64,000 nucleotides of DNA from JBKEAJ01 sp047975005 (GCA_047975005.1 JBKECW010000064.1:1-64000); one strand, 5' to 3'. Shown: positions 9,420 through 19,636, numbered from the stretch's first letter. Notes: generated by a model from the letters alone, not told the origin. Translations and numbers: made by a program.

Positions 9420-11432
9420 ATGAAACCAATAATCAAAAATACATTAATTGTTTGTTCATTTGCCATTTTGCTTCTTTCGAGCTCGTGTGTAGATGAATTT
9501 AAGATTGGTGACGACTTTCTATCCAAGCAACCGAGCACAGATATAACAGAGGACACCATCTTTAATGATGCTGTTTATGCGCGCAAATTCTTATGGAACT
9601 CCTACAAGTTTTTGCGCTACGGTCTGACCGACAACACCAATTATGGCGTTGAGATAGGTCCTGAGAGTTTGAATATTTTAGGCGACGACTGTCACAGTTT
9701 TCTCAACTGGGCCAACGGTTCGACTCTCTATTACAACGGCTTGATGAATGCATCGAGAGAAGGAGGAGATTCTAAATGTAACTACCTCAATGCGAGACGA
9801 TGGGACGGCATACGTGCAGCGTGGGTCTTCATTGAAAACTCTGAGCGAGTTCCCAACTTTGAACCTAGCGAGAAAGAACGTCTTCAGGCAGAAGCAAAAA
9901 TGATTATTGCATGTTCTTATGCCGACATGTTTCGTCACTTTGGAGGTCTTCCACTAGTGAAGAAAGCATTCAGACCCACCGACGACACCAACATTGAACG
10001 TGCAACGGTGGAAGAAACTGTCAACTTTATAACTACTTTATGCGATGAAGCGGCAGCAGTTCTACCTTGGCAGTTGGATAATGACGAAATCACAGCATGG
10101 TCAGGACGCTTCACCGCAGGAGCTGCTTTAGGACTAAAAATACGTGTATTGTTGTTTGCAGCAAGTCCTCTGTTCAATTCTGCAGACACATGGAATGGTT
10201 TGGAGAACGAGTCAGTCACCAAACTGCAATCTACTTATGGCAGCTACGACGCACAACGCTGGCAGAAAGTAGTAGATGCATGCGAAGACTTTTTTCAGCG
10301 AAACGGAGGCTTAAGCCCCAACAGCGGAGTCTACAGTTTATACGAAAATGCCGATTACAAGTTAGCTTATAGAAACGCATATTACAATCGTAGTAATTCG
10401 GGCATGCTGATTTCGGTACGCCGTGGAGACAAAACTCCATCGCGCTGGAACTATAAGTATTTCCCCACCATCTGGGTGCGTTGGCATGGCTTGTTACCAA
10501 CATTGGAGGGCTTAAACGCTTATCCCAAATCTGACGGGTCTCCATTTTTAGAGGAGGATATGCCTTGGAAGAAATCCAACCAAGAACAGCAAGCAGCCCT
10601 AGACAACGATACATATGAAGATCCCTTTGCCAATCGTGATCCTCGACTTTATGAAACAGCGCTCATCTCAGGCAAGAACAACTACAACGGTCATAAATTT
10701 GCGGGCTACATGGGAGGACAAGATCGTGGCGACAAGGAAGATGGTTCTCAAATAACCACAGCCAAAGGCTTTGCAGCATCTGGTTTTTCAAACTACAAGT
10801 TCACCCTTGACTTTGCGGGAGAATACAACGGCAGAACCATACACTGGCCTTATCTCCGTTTGGCAGAGATATATCTAAGCTATGCCGAAGCACTCGTAAT
10901 GACCGGAAGAGCTGGCGAAGCTTACCTATGGGTAGACGCAGTACGTGCTCGTGTTGGTCTGAAAGGCATTCAAGAAGCCAATCCCCAACACAAATCAATT
11001 GCAGTAACACACCCCGATTTTAGCGTTGCTACACCCTCCGACAAATTTCTATTAAAAGAAATTTTACGAGAACGGAATTGCGAATTTACAACAGAGGAGG
11101 TACGTTACTACGATTTAGTACGTTGGCGCTGCGCAGAAGATTTTAGGAAACGTCTTTCAGGCTTGTTGATTTGGCGATACAAAAAATCTGATGGTAGCAT
11201 TGTCGACGATAACTCCTCGTTTGTATTCAACCGGTTCCCCATAAACAAACGCTATATTCAGGACGGGGAACAGGGAAAAGATCAAGTCATCAACATCTAC
11301 CCTGGCAACAAAGAGTACATCGTATCTAAAGACCCACACGGAAGCATGTGGAGTCCGAAGTGGTATCTATCGGCATTTCCTACATCGGAGTTAAATAAGA
11401 AGTATGGATTGACTCAAAACCCGGGATGGTAA
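9420..11432 (+). CDS. susD: SusD-like surface glycan-binding lipoprotein, pair 1
   Basis: A 670-residue lipoprotein that forms the lid of the SusC channel and captures glycan at the cell surface. Signal peptide with lipobox LLSSSC (Cys about residue 23). RagB/SusD features: EKERLQAEAKMIIACSYADM (TPR-type helices), GRFTAGAALGLKIRVLLFAA, then WPYLRLAEIYLSYAEAL and LLKEILRERNCEFTTEEVRY, with the common C-terminal YLSAFPTSELNKKYGLTQNP. ATG 9420 is preferred over the upstream in-frame TTG at 9402 because it gives a compact signal peptide. Longer than the second SusD (557). Confidence 0.95.
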   Translation: MKPIIKNTLIVCSFAILLLSSSCVDEFKIGDDFLSKQPSTDITEDTIFNDAVYARKFLWNSYKFLRYGLTDNTNYGVEIGPESLNILGDDCHSFLNWANGSTLYYNGLMNASREGGDSKCNYLNARRWDGIRAAWVFIENSERVPNFEPSEKERLQAEAKMIIACSYADMFRHFGGLPLVKKAFRPTDDTNIERATVEETVNFITTLCDEAAAVLPWQLDNDEITAWSGRFTAGAALGLKIRVLLFAASPLFNSADTWNGLENESVTKLQSTYGSYDAQRWQKVVDACEDFFQRNGGLSPNSGVYSLYENADYKLAYRNAYYNRSNSGMLISVRRGDKTPSRWNYKYFPTIWVRWHGLLPTLEGLNAYPKSDGSPFLEEDMPWKKSNQEQQAALDNDTYEDPFANRDPRLYETALISGKNNYNGHKFAGYMGGQDRGDKEDGSQITTAKGFAASGFSNYKFTLDFAGEYNGRTIHWPYLRLAEIYLSYAEALVMTGRAGEAYLWVDAVRARVGLKGIQEANPQHKSIAVTHPDFSVATPSDKFLLKEILRERNCEFTTEEVRYYDLVRWRCAEDFRKRLSGLLIWRYKKSDGSIVDDNSSFVFNRFPINKRYIQDGEQGKDQVINIYPGNKEYIVSKDPHGSMWSPKWYLSAFPTSELNKKYGLTQNPGW

Positions 11433-11517
11433 AAATTAATGTGATAATTTGCTGATGTGTCCATTAGGTAATAAAACAGCCTTCTTGGCATACAGTTTAG
11501 AGCATACGGCATATAGC

Positions 11518-11530
11518 ATTAATTGTCTAA
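11518..11530 (+). repeat. Intergenic leader word shared with 22749-22761
   Basis: ATTAATTGTCTAA is identical in the spacers before the second susC and before the long PMI-like gene, 43-48 bases from the start in each. A looser similarity (TAAAATCT, then AAACAGATGA over the start codon) continues to the gene in both. It may be a duplicated leader or RBS region. Confidence 0.4.
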
Positions 11531-11564
11531 TCTCTAAATACTAAAATCTTTAAAAAACAAACAG

Positions 11565-14537
11565 ATGAAGAAATTATATATAAAATTATTTTTAGGTCTC
11601 TTTCTGCTGATTGGTTTTCAAACTTATGCCAATCCTACACAAGTGACCGGAAGACTGGTCGACACCAAAGGCAACCCGATATCTGGAGCCAAGATAGAAC
11701 TCCTCAAATCATCGGGAGCATACACTTTTACAGACCAAGACGGTAATTATGTATTGTCTGCCACAGTTGGAGATACTGCATTAATCACCTCAGCGGCTCA
11801 TTTTTCGAAACGTGTGAGTTTAAGCGAAAGTCAAACTATTATACTTGGCACCTCATCTATTCCGGTGGATAATGGTCTTGGCATACTTAAAACTAACGAA
11901 AATTCTACGGCATCAGTATCTAGCGTCTTTGCCTACGATCTGGAGAAGTCATCGGCATACAGAAACTCATCTAATGCCCTGATGGGGGAGTTGCCGGGTG
12001 TTTATGCTCTCGAAAAACCGGGAATGGGGGATGGCAAAATTGCTCGTCTCAACATGCGAGGGATAGGCACTCCGATGATACTAATCGACGGGCTTGAACG
12101 AGATATCAACGATATCAACGTCGAGGAGATTGAGTCTATATCAGTACTCAAAGATGCTGCATCACTTGCCTTATATGGGTTTAGAGGAAGCAATGGGATT
12201 ATACTGGTAAACACCAAAAGAGGCAAATACAAAACCATAGAGATTGATTTCAGCTATGATCATAGTATCAACATTGCACAGCCTTTTATTTCTATGGTAA
12301 ACTCCTACGATTACGCACATGGCTTAAACGAAGCTCTCGCTTACGATGGTCTCACTCCTCAGTACAATGATTATCAGCTCGAAGCGTTCAAGAATGGCGA
12401 TCAGCCATTAGTTTATCCAAATGTAAACTGGGCAGACGAAGTCCTTGACCCCATATCACAGTCCAACTCTTATAATGTACAAGTTCGTGGTGGCGGCGAA
12501 GTTGTTCGCTATTTTTCGTCAATCGGATACGATACTGATAAAGGTTTTATCGGACTGGAAGCCCCTGAGAGTTCCATCCCAAATCAATATCTGTATTCTA
12601 ATCTTAATGTGCGCAATAATTTGGATATTTCTATTTCAAAGAGTACCATGCTCACCCTCAACCTTATGGGCAAACTAAAAGAAACTGGAAGTCCGATGCT
12701 CAGTTCTAGGAGTATAATGGGTGTTCTATATAATACTCCTGCCGCAGCCTTCCCCATCAAGACAGAGAACGGCGAATGGGGAGCTAGTACCACTTGGACT
12801 AAAAATCCCGTTGCCGATCTTATGGAAGCTGGTTTCTACAAATATTTCACACGTACTTTACTTGCCGACATTGCTCTAGAACAAGACTTATCCATCATTA
12901 CCAAAGGGCTGAGAGCAAAAGTTAAACTAGCTTACGACAGTAGAGCCAGTTTATACGAACGAAAAACAAAGAAATACAGAACGGAAGTGATTATCCCATC
13001 TTTCGATGAGTTTGGAAACCCAACAGACCTACAATACAACAAGGTTGGAGAAAATGAGGGATACGTATTCTCTCACTGGCTCAGTAATCAGTGGCAAAAG
13101 ACTACTTTCCAGGGTCTCATCGACTATAATAAGGCTCTTGGAGCATCGAGTGTCAGCGGGGGCTACCTTATGGAGCTTACAAGCATTGTAAACAAGGGCA
13201 TACAAAACACATATAATCGACTGAACCATGCTATTTTTGCTTCATATGACTATGACAATCGCTACCTTATTGATGCATCATTTACCCTTGCTGCATCAAA
13301 TGTGCTAAACCCAAGTCGCAAGTGGGGCTACTTCCCTGCAGTTTCGGCGTCATGGTTAATCTCCAACGAAAATATGCTAAAGCACTCCAGAGCTGTAGAC
13401 TTCCTCAAACTTCGTGCTTCGTGGGGTCTAATGGGCGATGACAATATAGGCTTCGACTCATACAAACAAGAATACACAGGCGGAAGCAGTGTTATGTTTG
13501 GCAACTTTGTGAGTTTCCCTACGCTTAATATGGGAGCTCTTCCGGTACAAAACCTTACCTACGCAAAAACTCGCAGCATAAATGTGGGTATTGATGCTAC
13601 GCTTTACAAGGGTTTCGACTTTAGCATAGAGTTCTTCCATAACCGCGTCTACGACATTCTAACCAACATAAGCAATGTCAACTCATCAGTGTTGGGAGTA
13701 CATCCAGGTTATGCAAACAATGGTGAGACGATATTTAAGGGTTTCGAGCTGAGGCTTGGATATCACAAAAACTACAACAAGCTAAAATATGCCGTCGAAG
13801 GACAAATGTCATTCAATAGTAGTAAAATAATCAACTTCAATGAGTTTTCATGGAAGAACGATTTCAACAAAGCGACCGGACAGCCCTACGGGCAGATTTT
13901 TGGCTACGAAGCTGAGGGGTTCTTCAAAGATCAGGCAGACATAAACAACAGTCCTCTGCATACTTTTTCTGAAGTTCAGCCAGGTGACATCAAATACAAA
14001 GACCAAGATAATAATGGAATGATAGACCAATATGACAGAATTGCTATTGGATATTCGTCGTATATACCGGAATTCTATTTTTCCTTAGATTGTAATTTGG
14101 AATACTGCAATCTGGGAGTTAATTTATTGTTTCAAGGGGTTGGCAATTATAGTACTATCCTAAATACACCTGGTATTTATCGTCCCCTTGCAGGGAATAA
14201 GAACATTTCTCAGCATTACTACAATAATCGCTGGACACCAGATAATTCCGATGCCGCCCTCTACCCTCGCCTAACTACCGAAACCAACGAAAATAATTCT
14301 CAAAACTCCACTGTGTGGCTACAGGATCTTTCTTATCTAAAACTAAGGATAGCAGAGCTTTACTACAATTTGCCATCTAACTGGGTTCAGAAAGTGAAAC
14401 TAGATAATGCCAGGATATTCGTAAGAGGCTATAATCTGTTCTCCATCGACAAAATGCTAATAGGCGACCCCGAGAATACGGGGCTGGGCTACCCTCTATA
14501 TCGAACTGTAAATATGGGAGTAAAACTTTCTTTCTGA
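11565..14537 (+). CDS. susC: SusC-like TonB-dependent glycan transporter, pair 2
   Basis: A 990-residue SusC homologue, clearly different from the first (short standard signal peptide ending near YANPT, residue 24). Regulatory-like beta domain about 26-105 (VTGRLVDTKGNPISGAKIEL), plug about 120-225 (NALMGELPGVYALEKPG, RGIGTPMILIDGLERDI, GSNGIILVNTKRG), then the barrel to VNMGVKLSF. The region between the two N-terminal domains lacks the usual GYGTQKK TonB-box context seen in pair 1. Its susD follows after 40 bases. Two dissimilar SusCD pairs in one locus usually means several import routes for different oligosaccharides or branches of one polymer. Confidence 0.93.
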   Translation: MKKLYIKLFLGLFLLIGFQTYANPTQVTGRLVDTKGNPISGAKIELLKSSGAYTFTDQDGNYVLSATVGDTALITSAAHFSKRVSLSESQTIILGTSSIPVDNGLGILKTNENSTASVSSVFAYDLEKSSAYRNSSNALMGELPGVYALEKPGMGDGKIARLNMRGIGTPMILIDGLERDINDINVEEIESISVLKDAASLALYGFRGSNGIILVNTKRGKYKTIEIDFSYDHSINIAQPFISMVNSYDYAHGLNEALAYDGLTPQYNDYQLEAFKNGDQPLVYPNVNWADEVLDPISQSNSYNVQVRGGGEVVRYFSSIGYDTDKGFIGLEAPESSIPNQYLYSNLNVRNNLDISISKSTMLTLNLMGKLKETGSPMLSSRSIMGVLYNTPAAAFPIKTENGEWGASTTWTKNPVADLMEAGFYKYFTRTLLADIALEQDLSIITKGLRAKVKLAYDSRASLYERKTKKYRTEVIIPSFDEFGNPTDLQYNKVGENEGYVFSHWLSNQWQKTTFQGLIDYNKALGASSVSGGYLMELTSIVNKGIQNTYNRLNHAIFASYDYDNRYLIDASFTLAASNVLNPSRKWGYFPAVSASWLISNENMLKHSRAVDFLKLRASWGLMGDDNIGFDSYKQEYTGGSSVMFGNFVSFPTLNMGALPVQNLTYAKTRSINVGIDATLYKGFDFSIEFFHNRVYDILTNISNVNSSVLGVHPGYANNGETIFKGFELRLGYHKNYNKLKYAVEGQMSFNSSKIINFNEFSWKNDFNKATGQPYGQIFGYEAEGFFKDQADINNSPLHTFSEVQPGDIKYKDQDNNGMIDQYDRIAIGYSSYIPEFYFSLDCNLEYCNLGVNLLFQGVGNYSTILNTPGIYRPLAGNKNISQHYYNNRWTPDNSDAALYPRLTTETNENNSQNSTVWLQDLSYLKLRIAELYYNLPSNWVQKVKLDNARIFVRGYNLFSIDKMLIGDPENTGLGYPLYRTVNMGVKLSF

Positions 14538-14577
14538 CAAAGAAATCCTTACCGAAGAATAAATAAAAATTATAATC

Positions 14578-16251
14578 ATGCGAAATAAAATAAACAAATA
14601 CATATTATCGGGCTTGCTGCTATGCATGCTAAGTTCGTGTAGTGATTTCTTAGAATACAGCGAATCTTCAACACTAAACAAGGACCTAGCATTTAGCAAC
14701 ATGGAAAGAGCCACCAAAGTAGCCATGAATAGCTACACATATCTGCAAGATAATTTTGGAGGAGCCATGAGAGCTTCCGCATGCGACGAATCCCAATATG
14801 TATGGGCAAATAGTATTATACATCGCTACTACAATGGAAGTTGGTCACCCTTTTCAACAATCGATGATCAGTGGGGACATTACTACAACGGTATCCATGC
14901 CTGCAACGATTTTTTGGAAAACGGTGCTGACTTAACATTCGACGAATACCAATATTCTGAAGATTTTAAGAATGCTTACGACAACTATAAAATGCTGAAA
15001 TGGGAAGTTCGTGCGCTGAGAGCTTTCTATCACTTTGAATTAGTGAGACGCTACGGTAATATCCCCATAGTCGGCTCGACACTCACCCCCGACGAAGCAA
15101 ACAATGTTAAACAAACTCCTGCCAAAGAGGTGCTCCAGTGGATTGCCGCCGAGTGCCAAACCTGCTACCAACATCTGCCAGAGACTTACGACATTGCCAT
15201 CCCCTATAACAAACAAACGGGGCGTATCACGAAACTTTTTGCAAAAGCTCTCGAATCGCGAGTACTCCTTTATGGTAGCAGTCCTTTGTATAACGATGGT
15301 GTTTACGATACCGAAATGCTACGCTCGTCGGCTAAAGCATCATTAGATGTAATCGAAATTATGGAAAACGATGGAGTGAGCCTAGCGAACGTTTCATATT
15401 CAGACCTTTGGAACTCTGATGGTGACACGCACGCAAAATGCCCATCAATCATTTCAAAGATTCTGCGAGGCAATTCCAATGGTTTTGAGCAAGAGAATTT
15501 TCCTATTTCGGTGGAAGGTGGCAAAACAGGAAACTGCCCCACCCAAAACCTTGTTGATGCTTACGACATGCAGAGAGGCTTTACTTACGACCCTACAAAT
15601 CCTTATGCCCACCGCGACGAGCGTCTGGAGCAAACGATAGTGGTCAACGGCTCTCAATGGGCATACAACAATATTATGGATATTTCTTACGGTGGAGTCG
15701 ACGGACTTCCCAATCGCGGAGCTACACCAACGGGGTATTATCTGAAAAAGTATGCCATGAAAAACACCAATCTCAGCCCCACTGGCACCACCACACATAA
15801 AAAAATATGGATACTCTTCCGTTTAGGCGAAATGTATTTGAATTATGCCGAGGCAGCAAGCCGTATTAACGGAGCAAGCGGAATCGATGGCGACCTTTAC
15901 ATGTCAGCAACAGAAGCCATCAATAGGGTGCGAGCTCGCAAAGGTTTGAGTATTGACCCAATCGCTGATGGACTCACTTTGTCGGCATTTACTCAGAAGT
16001 ATCGTAAAGAACGCATGGTAGAATTAGCTTTCGAAGATCATCGTTTTTGGGATATTCGTCGCTGGATGATTGGTTCCTCAACTGCCACAATCAAAACAAT
16101 GAAAATCCGCAAGAGTGGAGATTCCGACATAACATATACCCCCGAAGTTGACAATACAAGTAGAATCTGGAACGATAAATTCTATTTCTACCCCATCAAT
16201 CAGAAAGAAATTGAGGTTAACCCCAATCTTATTCAAAATACAGGTTGGTAG
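14578..16251 (+). CDS. susD: SusD-like surface glycan-binding lipoprotein, pair 2
   Basis: A 557-residue SusD/RagB lipoprotein with lipobox CMLSSC (Cys about residue 21). Family signs: KWEVRALRAFYHFELVRRYG with IPIVGSTLT, RITKLFAKALESRVLLYGSS, WILFRLGEMYLNYAEAASR, INRVRARKGL, then FTQKYRKERMVELAFEDHRF and the C-terminal FYPINQKEIEVNPNLIQNTG. Forms the second SusCD complex with the gene 40 bases upstream. The stop is followed within five bases by the second copy of the 34-bp repeat. Confidence 0.95.
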   Translation: MRNKINKYILSGLLLCMLSSCSDFLEYSESSTLNKDLAFSNMERATKVAMNSYTYLQDNFGGAMRASACDESQYVWANSIIHRYYNGSWSPFSTIDDQWGHYYNGIHACNDFLENGADLTFDEYQYSEDFKNAYDNYKMLKWEVRALRAFYHFELVRRYGNIPIVGSTLTPDEANNVKQTPAKEVLQWIAAECQTCYQHLPETYDIAIPYNKQTGRITKLFAKALESRVLLYGSSPLYNDGVYDTEMLRSSAKASLDVIEIMENDGVSLANVSYSDLWNSDGDTHAKCPSIISKILRGNSNGFEQENFPISVEGGKTGNCPTQNLVDAYDMQRGFTYDPTNPYAHRDERLEQTIVVNGSQWAYNNIMDISYGGVDGLPNRGATPTGYYLKKYAMKNTNLSPTGTTTHKKIWILFRLGEMYLNYAEAASRINGASGIDGDLYMSATEAINRVRARKGLSIDPIADGLTLSAFTQKYRKERMVELAFEDHRFWDIRRWMIGSSTATIKTMKIRKSGDSDITYTPEVDNTSRIWNDKFYFYPINQKEIEVNPNLIQNTGW

Positions 16252-16255
16252 AAAC

Positions 16256-16289
16256 TTTTATTAATTTCTTAATCCAACAAGTACTTCAA
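16256..16289. repeat. 34-bp exact direct repeat, copy 2
   Basis: Identical to 305-338, starting four bases after the stop of the second susD. Both copies are in the same orientation relative to the preceding gene. See copy 1. Confidence 0.8.
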
Positions 16290-16342
16290 AGAGGTGTAAT
16301 TAAGGTTATCTTAGCGACATTTTTATTTAAAATATTTTATAC

Positions 16343-18706
16343 ATGAAGTACTTGTTTACCATTTTATTATGTTTTGCGGCTCTACTAACAACTGCACAAA
16401 AGAAAAAACCTAGTGATGCCCACCTGATAGGGCACGTAATTTCAGGAGATGAGCATATTCCGTATGCGAGCATTTTCCTCGAAGGCACCACCATCGGAGC
16501 ATTAACCGACGAAACTGGGCACTTCACTATTTTGAATATACCTGCTGGAAAATATACCGTTCGCACCACTTGTGTGGGCTACGAAAAGGCTGAGACGGAA
16601 GTGGAAATAATAGATGGTAAAACTACAGAAATAGAGATTGTACTCACAGAAAGTGCGTTAGGGCTCGACGAGGTTGTAGTGTCGGCAAATAGGAATGCAC
16701 AAGACCGACGGGAGGCAGCAGTGATAGTAAACACCATTGGCACAAAGGAGATGGCAAAAACCAACTCTTCGGTTTTGGCAGAGGGTTTAAGCTATTCGCC
16801 GGGCTTGAGGGTTGAGAACAACTGTCAGAATTGCGGTTTCAATCAGGTGCGCATCAACGGTATGGACGGAGCTTACTCTCAAATTTTGATTAACAGTCGA
16901 CCCATATTCAGTGGCTTGGCAGCACTCTACGGCATAGAGCTCATCCCCTCCAACATGCTCGAACGCATTGAGGTTATCAAGGGTGGCGGCTCATCCTTGT
17001 ATGGCAGCAACGGCATAGCCGGCACCGTTAATCTTATACTGAAGGACCCCATCTCCAACACTTACGAAGGCTCGGTAACATCGAATCTTATTGGGATTGG
17101 CTCGGGTTCTGATGCTACAACGGCTTGGGACCACAATGCAAAGTTCAACACTTCGCTAATTTCTGCCGACAACAAAACGGGGCTTGCCGTTTATGGTTTT
17201 TATAGAAACAGAGAGGACTACGATCAAAATGGCGACGGTTTTTCGGAGCTATCACAAATTGACAATATCACAGTTGGCAGCCGCTTTTTCCGACGCTTTG
17301 GCAGTCGCTCTAAGTTGAGTGTCGATTTTTTTCATATTGATGAGGGAAGACGTGGCGGCAACGACTTCGACTCTGCCCCTCACGAGTCTGACATTACTGA
17401 AAGTGCCGACCACTCCATCACCACCGGAGCCATAAGCTACGACCAATTTTTCAGAACCGTAGACATACTCTCTGTTTATGCCTCGGCACAAAATGTGAAT
17501 AGAGACTCCTACTACGGAGCCAACCAAGACCTCTCTGCTTACGGCAAGACAAAAGGGCTGACCTATAATTTCGGCTCTCAATACAAAGCTAATTTTGAAG
17601 GATTTACAAGCATGTTAGGAATAGAAAACACCACCGACAAGCTGAATGACAAGAAATTGGGCTACCTCGACACCGACAATGCATTTGTCAACGGAGCAGG
17701 CGAGATTGAAATTCCACATGTGGGCAATACTCCCATTGCAAATCAGTATATCAACACTGTGGGAATATTTGGGCAGTTTGAAAAAAGATGGTTGAGATAT
17801 AAGCTGACCATTGGTTTGCGATACGACCACTATCATGTTGAAGACAAGGTCAGCAACGACAACAATCTGAACGGCGATGTGTTAAGCCCACGAGTAGCAA
17901 TGCTTTACGACATCAGCCCAACATTGCAAGCAAGAGCATCCTACGGTCGTGGCTACCGTGCTCCGCAAGTGTTTAACGAGGATTTGCATATCGAGACCTC
18001 AGGTTCGCGAAAAATTATTCAAAAGAACGCACCGGGACTAAAGCAAGAAACTAGCAACAGCTACACCGCTTCCTTGGATTACAACAAGGCATTCAATAGT
18101 GGACTCAGCCTTAGCATTTTGCTCGACGGCTTCTACACCGACCTTAAAGACCCCTTTACCCTAATACACGGAGCTCCCGAAGCCGACGGGACAGTTATTT
18201 ACACTCGCGAGAACGCCGAGAGCGGAGCACACGTGGCAGGAGTAAATATAGAGCTCGACATTGCCTATAAAAAATTAGATCTAAACGCAGGCTTCACCGT
18301 GCAAAAAAGCGAGTATGACGAAGCCCAAAACTTAGGACTTACCAATTTTGAGAGGACTCCAAACGACTACGGTTTTTTCACTATCGACTATACTCCCAAG
18401 CGAGACTTCGGCTTTACGCTAAGCGGCACATATACAGGCAAAATGGATATTATCTACTACGGAGTAACAGCCCCCAAAGAAGGAGAGCTACGAAAGACTC
18501 CAGGTTTTTTTGATTTAGGATTACAAGGCTGGAAGAACTTCAGTATCAGTGGAGGAAAGCTCCAAATATTCGGAGGTATAAAGAACATATTTAACTCCTA
18601 CCAAAGCGACTTCGACAAGGGCGTAGATAGAGACCCTGCGTACATGTACGGGCCAGGACTTCCACGAACTATCTATCTCGGACTTAAAATTGGAAATGGA
18701 TTTTAA
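16343..18706 (+). CDS. TonB-dependent receptor (CirA/FepA type, not SusC)
   Basis: A 787-residue outer-membrane receptor. Signal peptide 1-19 (ends LTTAQ), regulatory-like beta domain (HLIGHVISGDEHIPYASIFL to EIVLTES), TonB box region ALGLDEVVVSA at about 105, plug about 115-235 with a CQNCG motif, RINGMDGAYSQILINSRP, IEVIKGGGSSLYGSNGIAGT, then the barrel. It is shorter than SusC and has no SusD partner, so the ligand could be a small oligosaccharide, metal chelate or cofactor. It is on the PUL strand between susCD pair 2 and the regulator, hence the tentative link to glycan uptake. It ends 9 bases before the convergent AraC gene and I see no terminator between them. Confidence 0.85.
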   Translation: MKYLFTILLCFAALLTTAQKKKPSDAHLIGHVISGDEHIPYASIFLEGTTIGALTDETGHFTILNIPAGKYTVRTTCVGYEKAETEVEIIDGKTTEIEIVLTESALGLDEVVVSANRNAQDRREAAVIVNTIGTKEMAKTNSSVLAEGLSYSPGLRVENNCQNCGFNQVRINGMDGAYSQILINSRPIFSGLAALYGIELIPSNMLERIEVIKGGGSSLYGSNGIAGTVNLILKDPISNTYEGSVTSNLIGIGSGSDATTAWDHNAKFNTSLISADNKTGLAVYGFYRNREDYDQNGDGFSELSQIDNITVGSRFFRRFGSRSKLSVDFFHIDEGRRGGNDFDSAPHESDITESADHSITTGAISYDQFFRTVDILSVYASAQNVNRDSYYGANQDLSAYGKTKGLTYNFGSQYKANFEGFTSMLGIENTTDKLNDKKLGYLDTDNAFVNGAGEIEIPHVGNTPIANQYINTVGIFGQFEKRWLRYKLTIGLRYDHYHVEDKVSNDNNLNGDVLSPRVAMLYDISPTLQARASYGRGYRAPQVFNEDLHIETSGSRKIIQKNAPGLKQETSNSYTASLDYNKAFNSGLSLSILLDGFYTDLKDPFTLIHGAPEADGTVIYTRENAESGAHVAGVNIELDIAYKKLDLNAGFTVQKSEYDEAQNLGLTNFERTPNDYGFFTIDYTPKRDFGFTLSGTYTGKMDIIYYGVTAPKEGELRKTPGFFDLGLQGWKNFSISGGKLQIFGGIKNIFNSYQSDFDKGVDRDPAYMYGPGLPRTIYLGLKIGNGF

Positions 18707-18715
18707 GAGTTTGAG

Positions 18716-19603
18716 CTAAGGTTCTGGCTTATAATGCGTCTTCACGTGTTGTTTTCTAAACTCACGTGGAGTCGTTCCATTGATTTTTTTAAACTGCGTA
18801 TTAAAATGCGACAGGTTTCCAAATCCGCATTCAAAGGCGATTTCTTGAATATTCAATCTATCTTCAATTAACAAGCGTCTTGCCAAGCCTATACGATAAT
18901 TATTGAGATATTGAAGAAACGATTTGCCAGTACGATTTTTAAAATATCTACAAAATGCCGTAGGAGCCATATGTATTTGTTCTGCTAATTCACTTAGTTG
19001 AATGTGCCGATGATAATTTGCCGATATAAACTCAACAATTTTCTGAAAACGCTGTCCGTCAAAAGAATAAATCTCCTGAGAGAAACTGGTAGACGACAAG
19101 TATTTACATTCGTCGGTCTGCGCCATCATATTGAGTATTTTCAATAATATTATCAGTCTTTCTTCTGGTGATGCTCCAAGAGTATTAGCAATTAATTCCG
19201 ACAAGAGTTTGCGTGTTTCGCCGTAGAATTTTATACCTCGTGATGACGATTTCAGTAATTCGGCTATCCCCGACAGTTCCACAAGCTCTCCAAAAGCTTT
19301 TCCAAACATCTCATTTCGGAAATGAATAACAAGGCACTCCGCATTTATTTCTTGCCGAGAGTTCCGATATTCATCCTTGCTTTTCCACACATGTGGAAGC
19401 TCAGAGCCTATTAAACACAAATCTCCTTCATAAAAATTTTCAATATGGTCGCCAACAAATCTACGCCCTTCACCTTTTAAAATCAGCAATATTTCATTTT
19501 CGGGGTGATAATGCCAAGGCACAAGAAAGTATTTGTGCTTAACATACAACACACTTATCGATACCGATTTTGGCGAATTTAATTCCTGAAACAATGCTTC
19601 CAT
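18716..19603 (-). CDS. AraC-family transcriptional regulator with cupin sensor domain
   Basis: A 295-residue cytoplasmic regulator. The N-terminal cupin (about 10-110; WHYHPENEILLILKGEGRRF, then GDLCLIGSELPHVW) should bind a sugar or sugar phosphate. The C-terminal two-helix-turn-helix unit (about 185-290) has LSELAEQIHMAPTAFCRYFK and IQEIAFECGFGNLSHFNTQF followed by TPREF. It is transcribed away from the sulfatase operon, so that operon is the likely target. With the HTCS this gives the PUL two regulators sensing different compartments. A -7 element lies 25 bases before the ATG. Confidence 0.9.
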   Translation of the reverse strand: MEALFQELNSPKSVSISVLYVKHKYFLVPWHYHPENEILLILKGEGRRFVGDHIENFYEGDLCLIGSELPHVWKSKDEYRNSRQEINAECLVIHFRNEMFGKAFGELVELSGIAELLKSSSRGIKFYGETRKLLSELIANTLGASPEERLIILLKILNMMAQTDECKYLSSTSFSQEIYSFDGQRFQKIVEFISANYHRHIQLSELAEQIHMAPTAFCRYFKNRTGKSFLQYLNNYRIGLARRLLIEDRLNIQEIAFECGFGNLSHFNTQFKKINGTTPREFRKQHVKTHYKPEP

Positions 19604-19628
19604 TTTGCGATATTCCTTCTTTGAACAG

Positions 19629-19636
19629 CAAAAATA
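19629..19636 (-). promoter_or_regulatory. -7 element (TATTTTTG) for the AraC regulator
   Basis: On the minus strand this reads TATTTTTG, an exact TAnnTTTG match, placing the transcription start about 19 bases upstream of the ATG at 19603. No -33 TTTG at the expected spacing. Confidence 0.5.
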
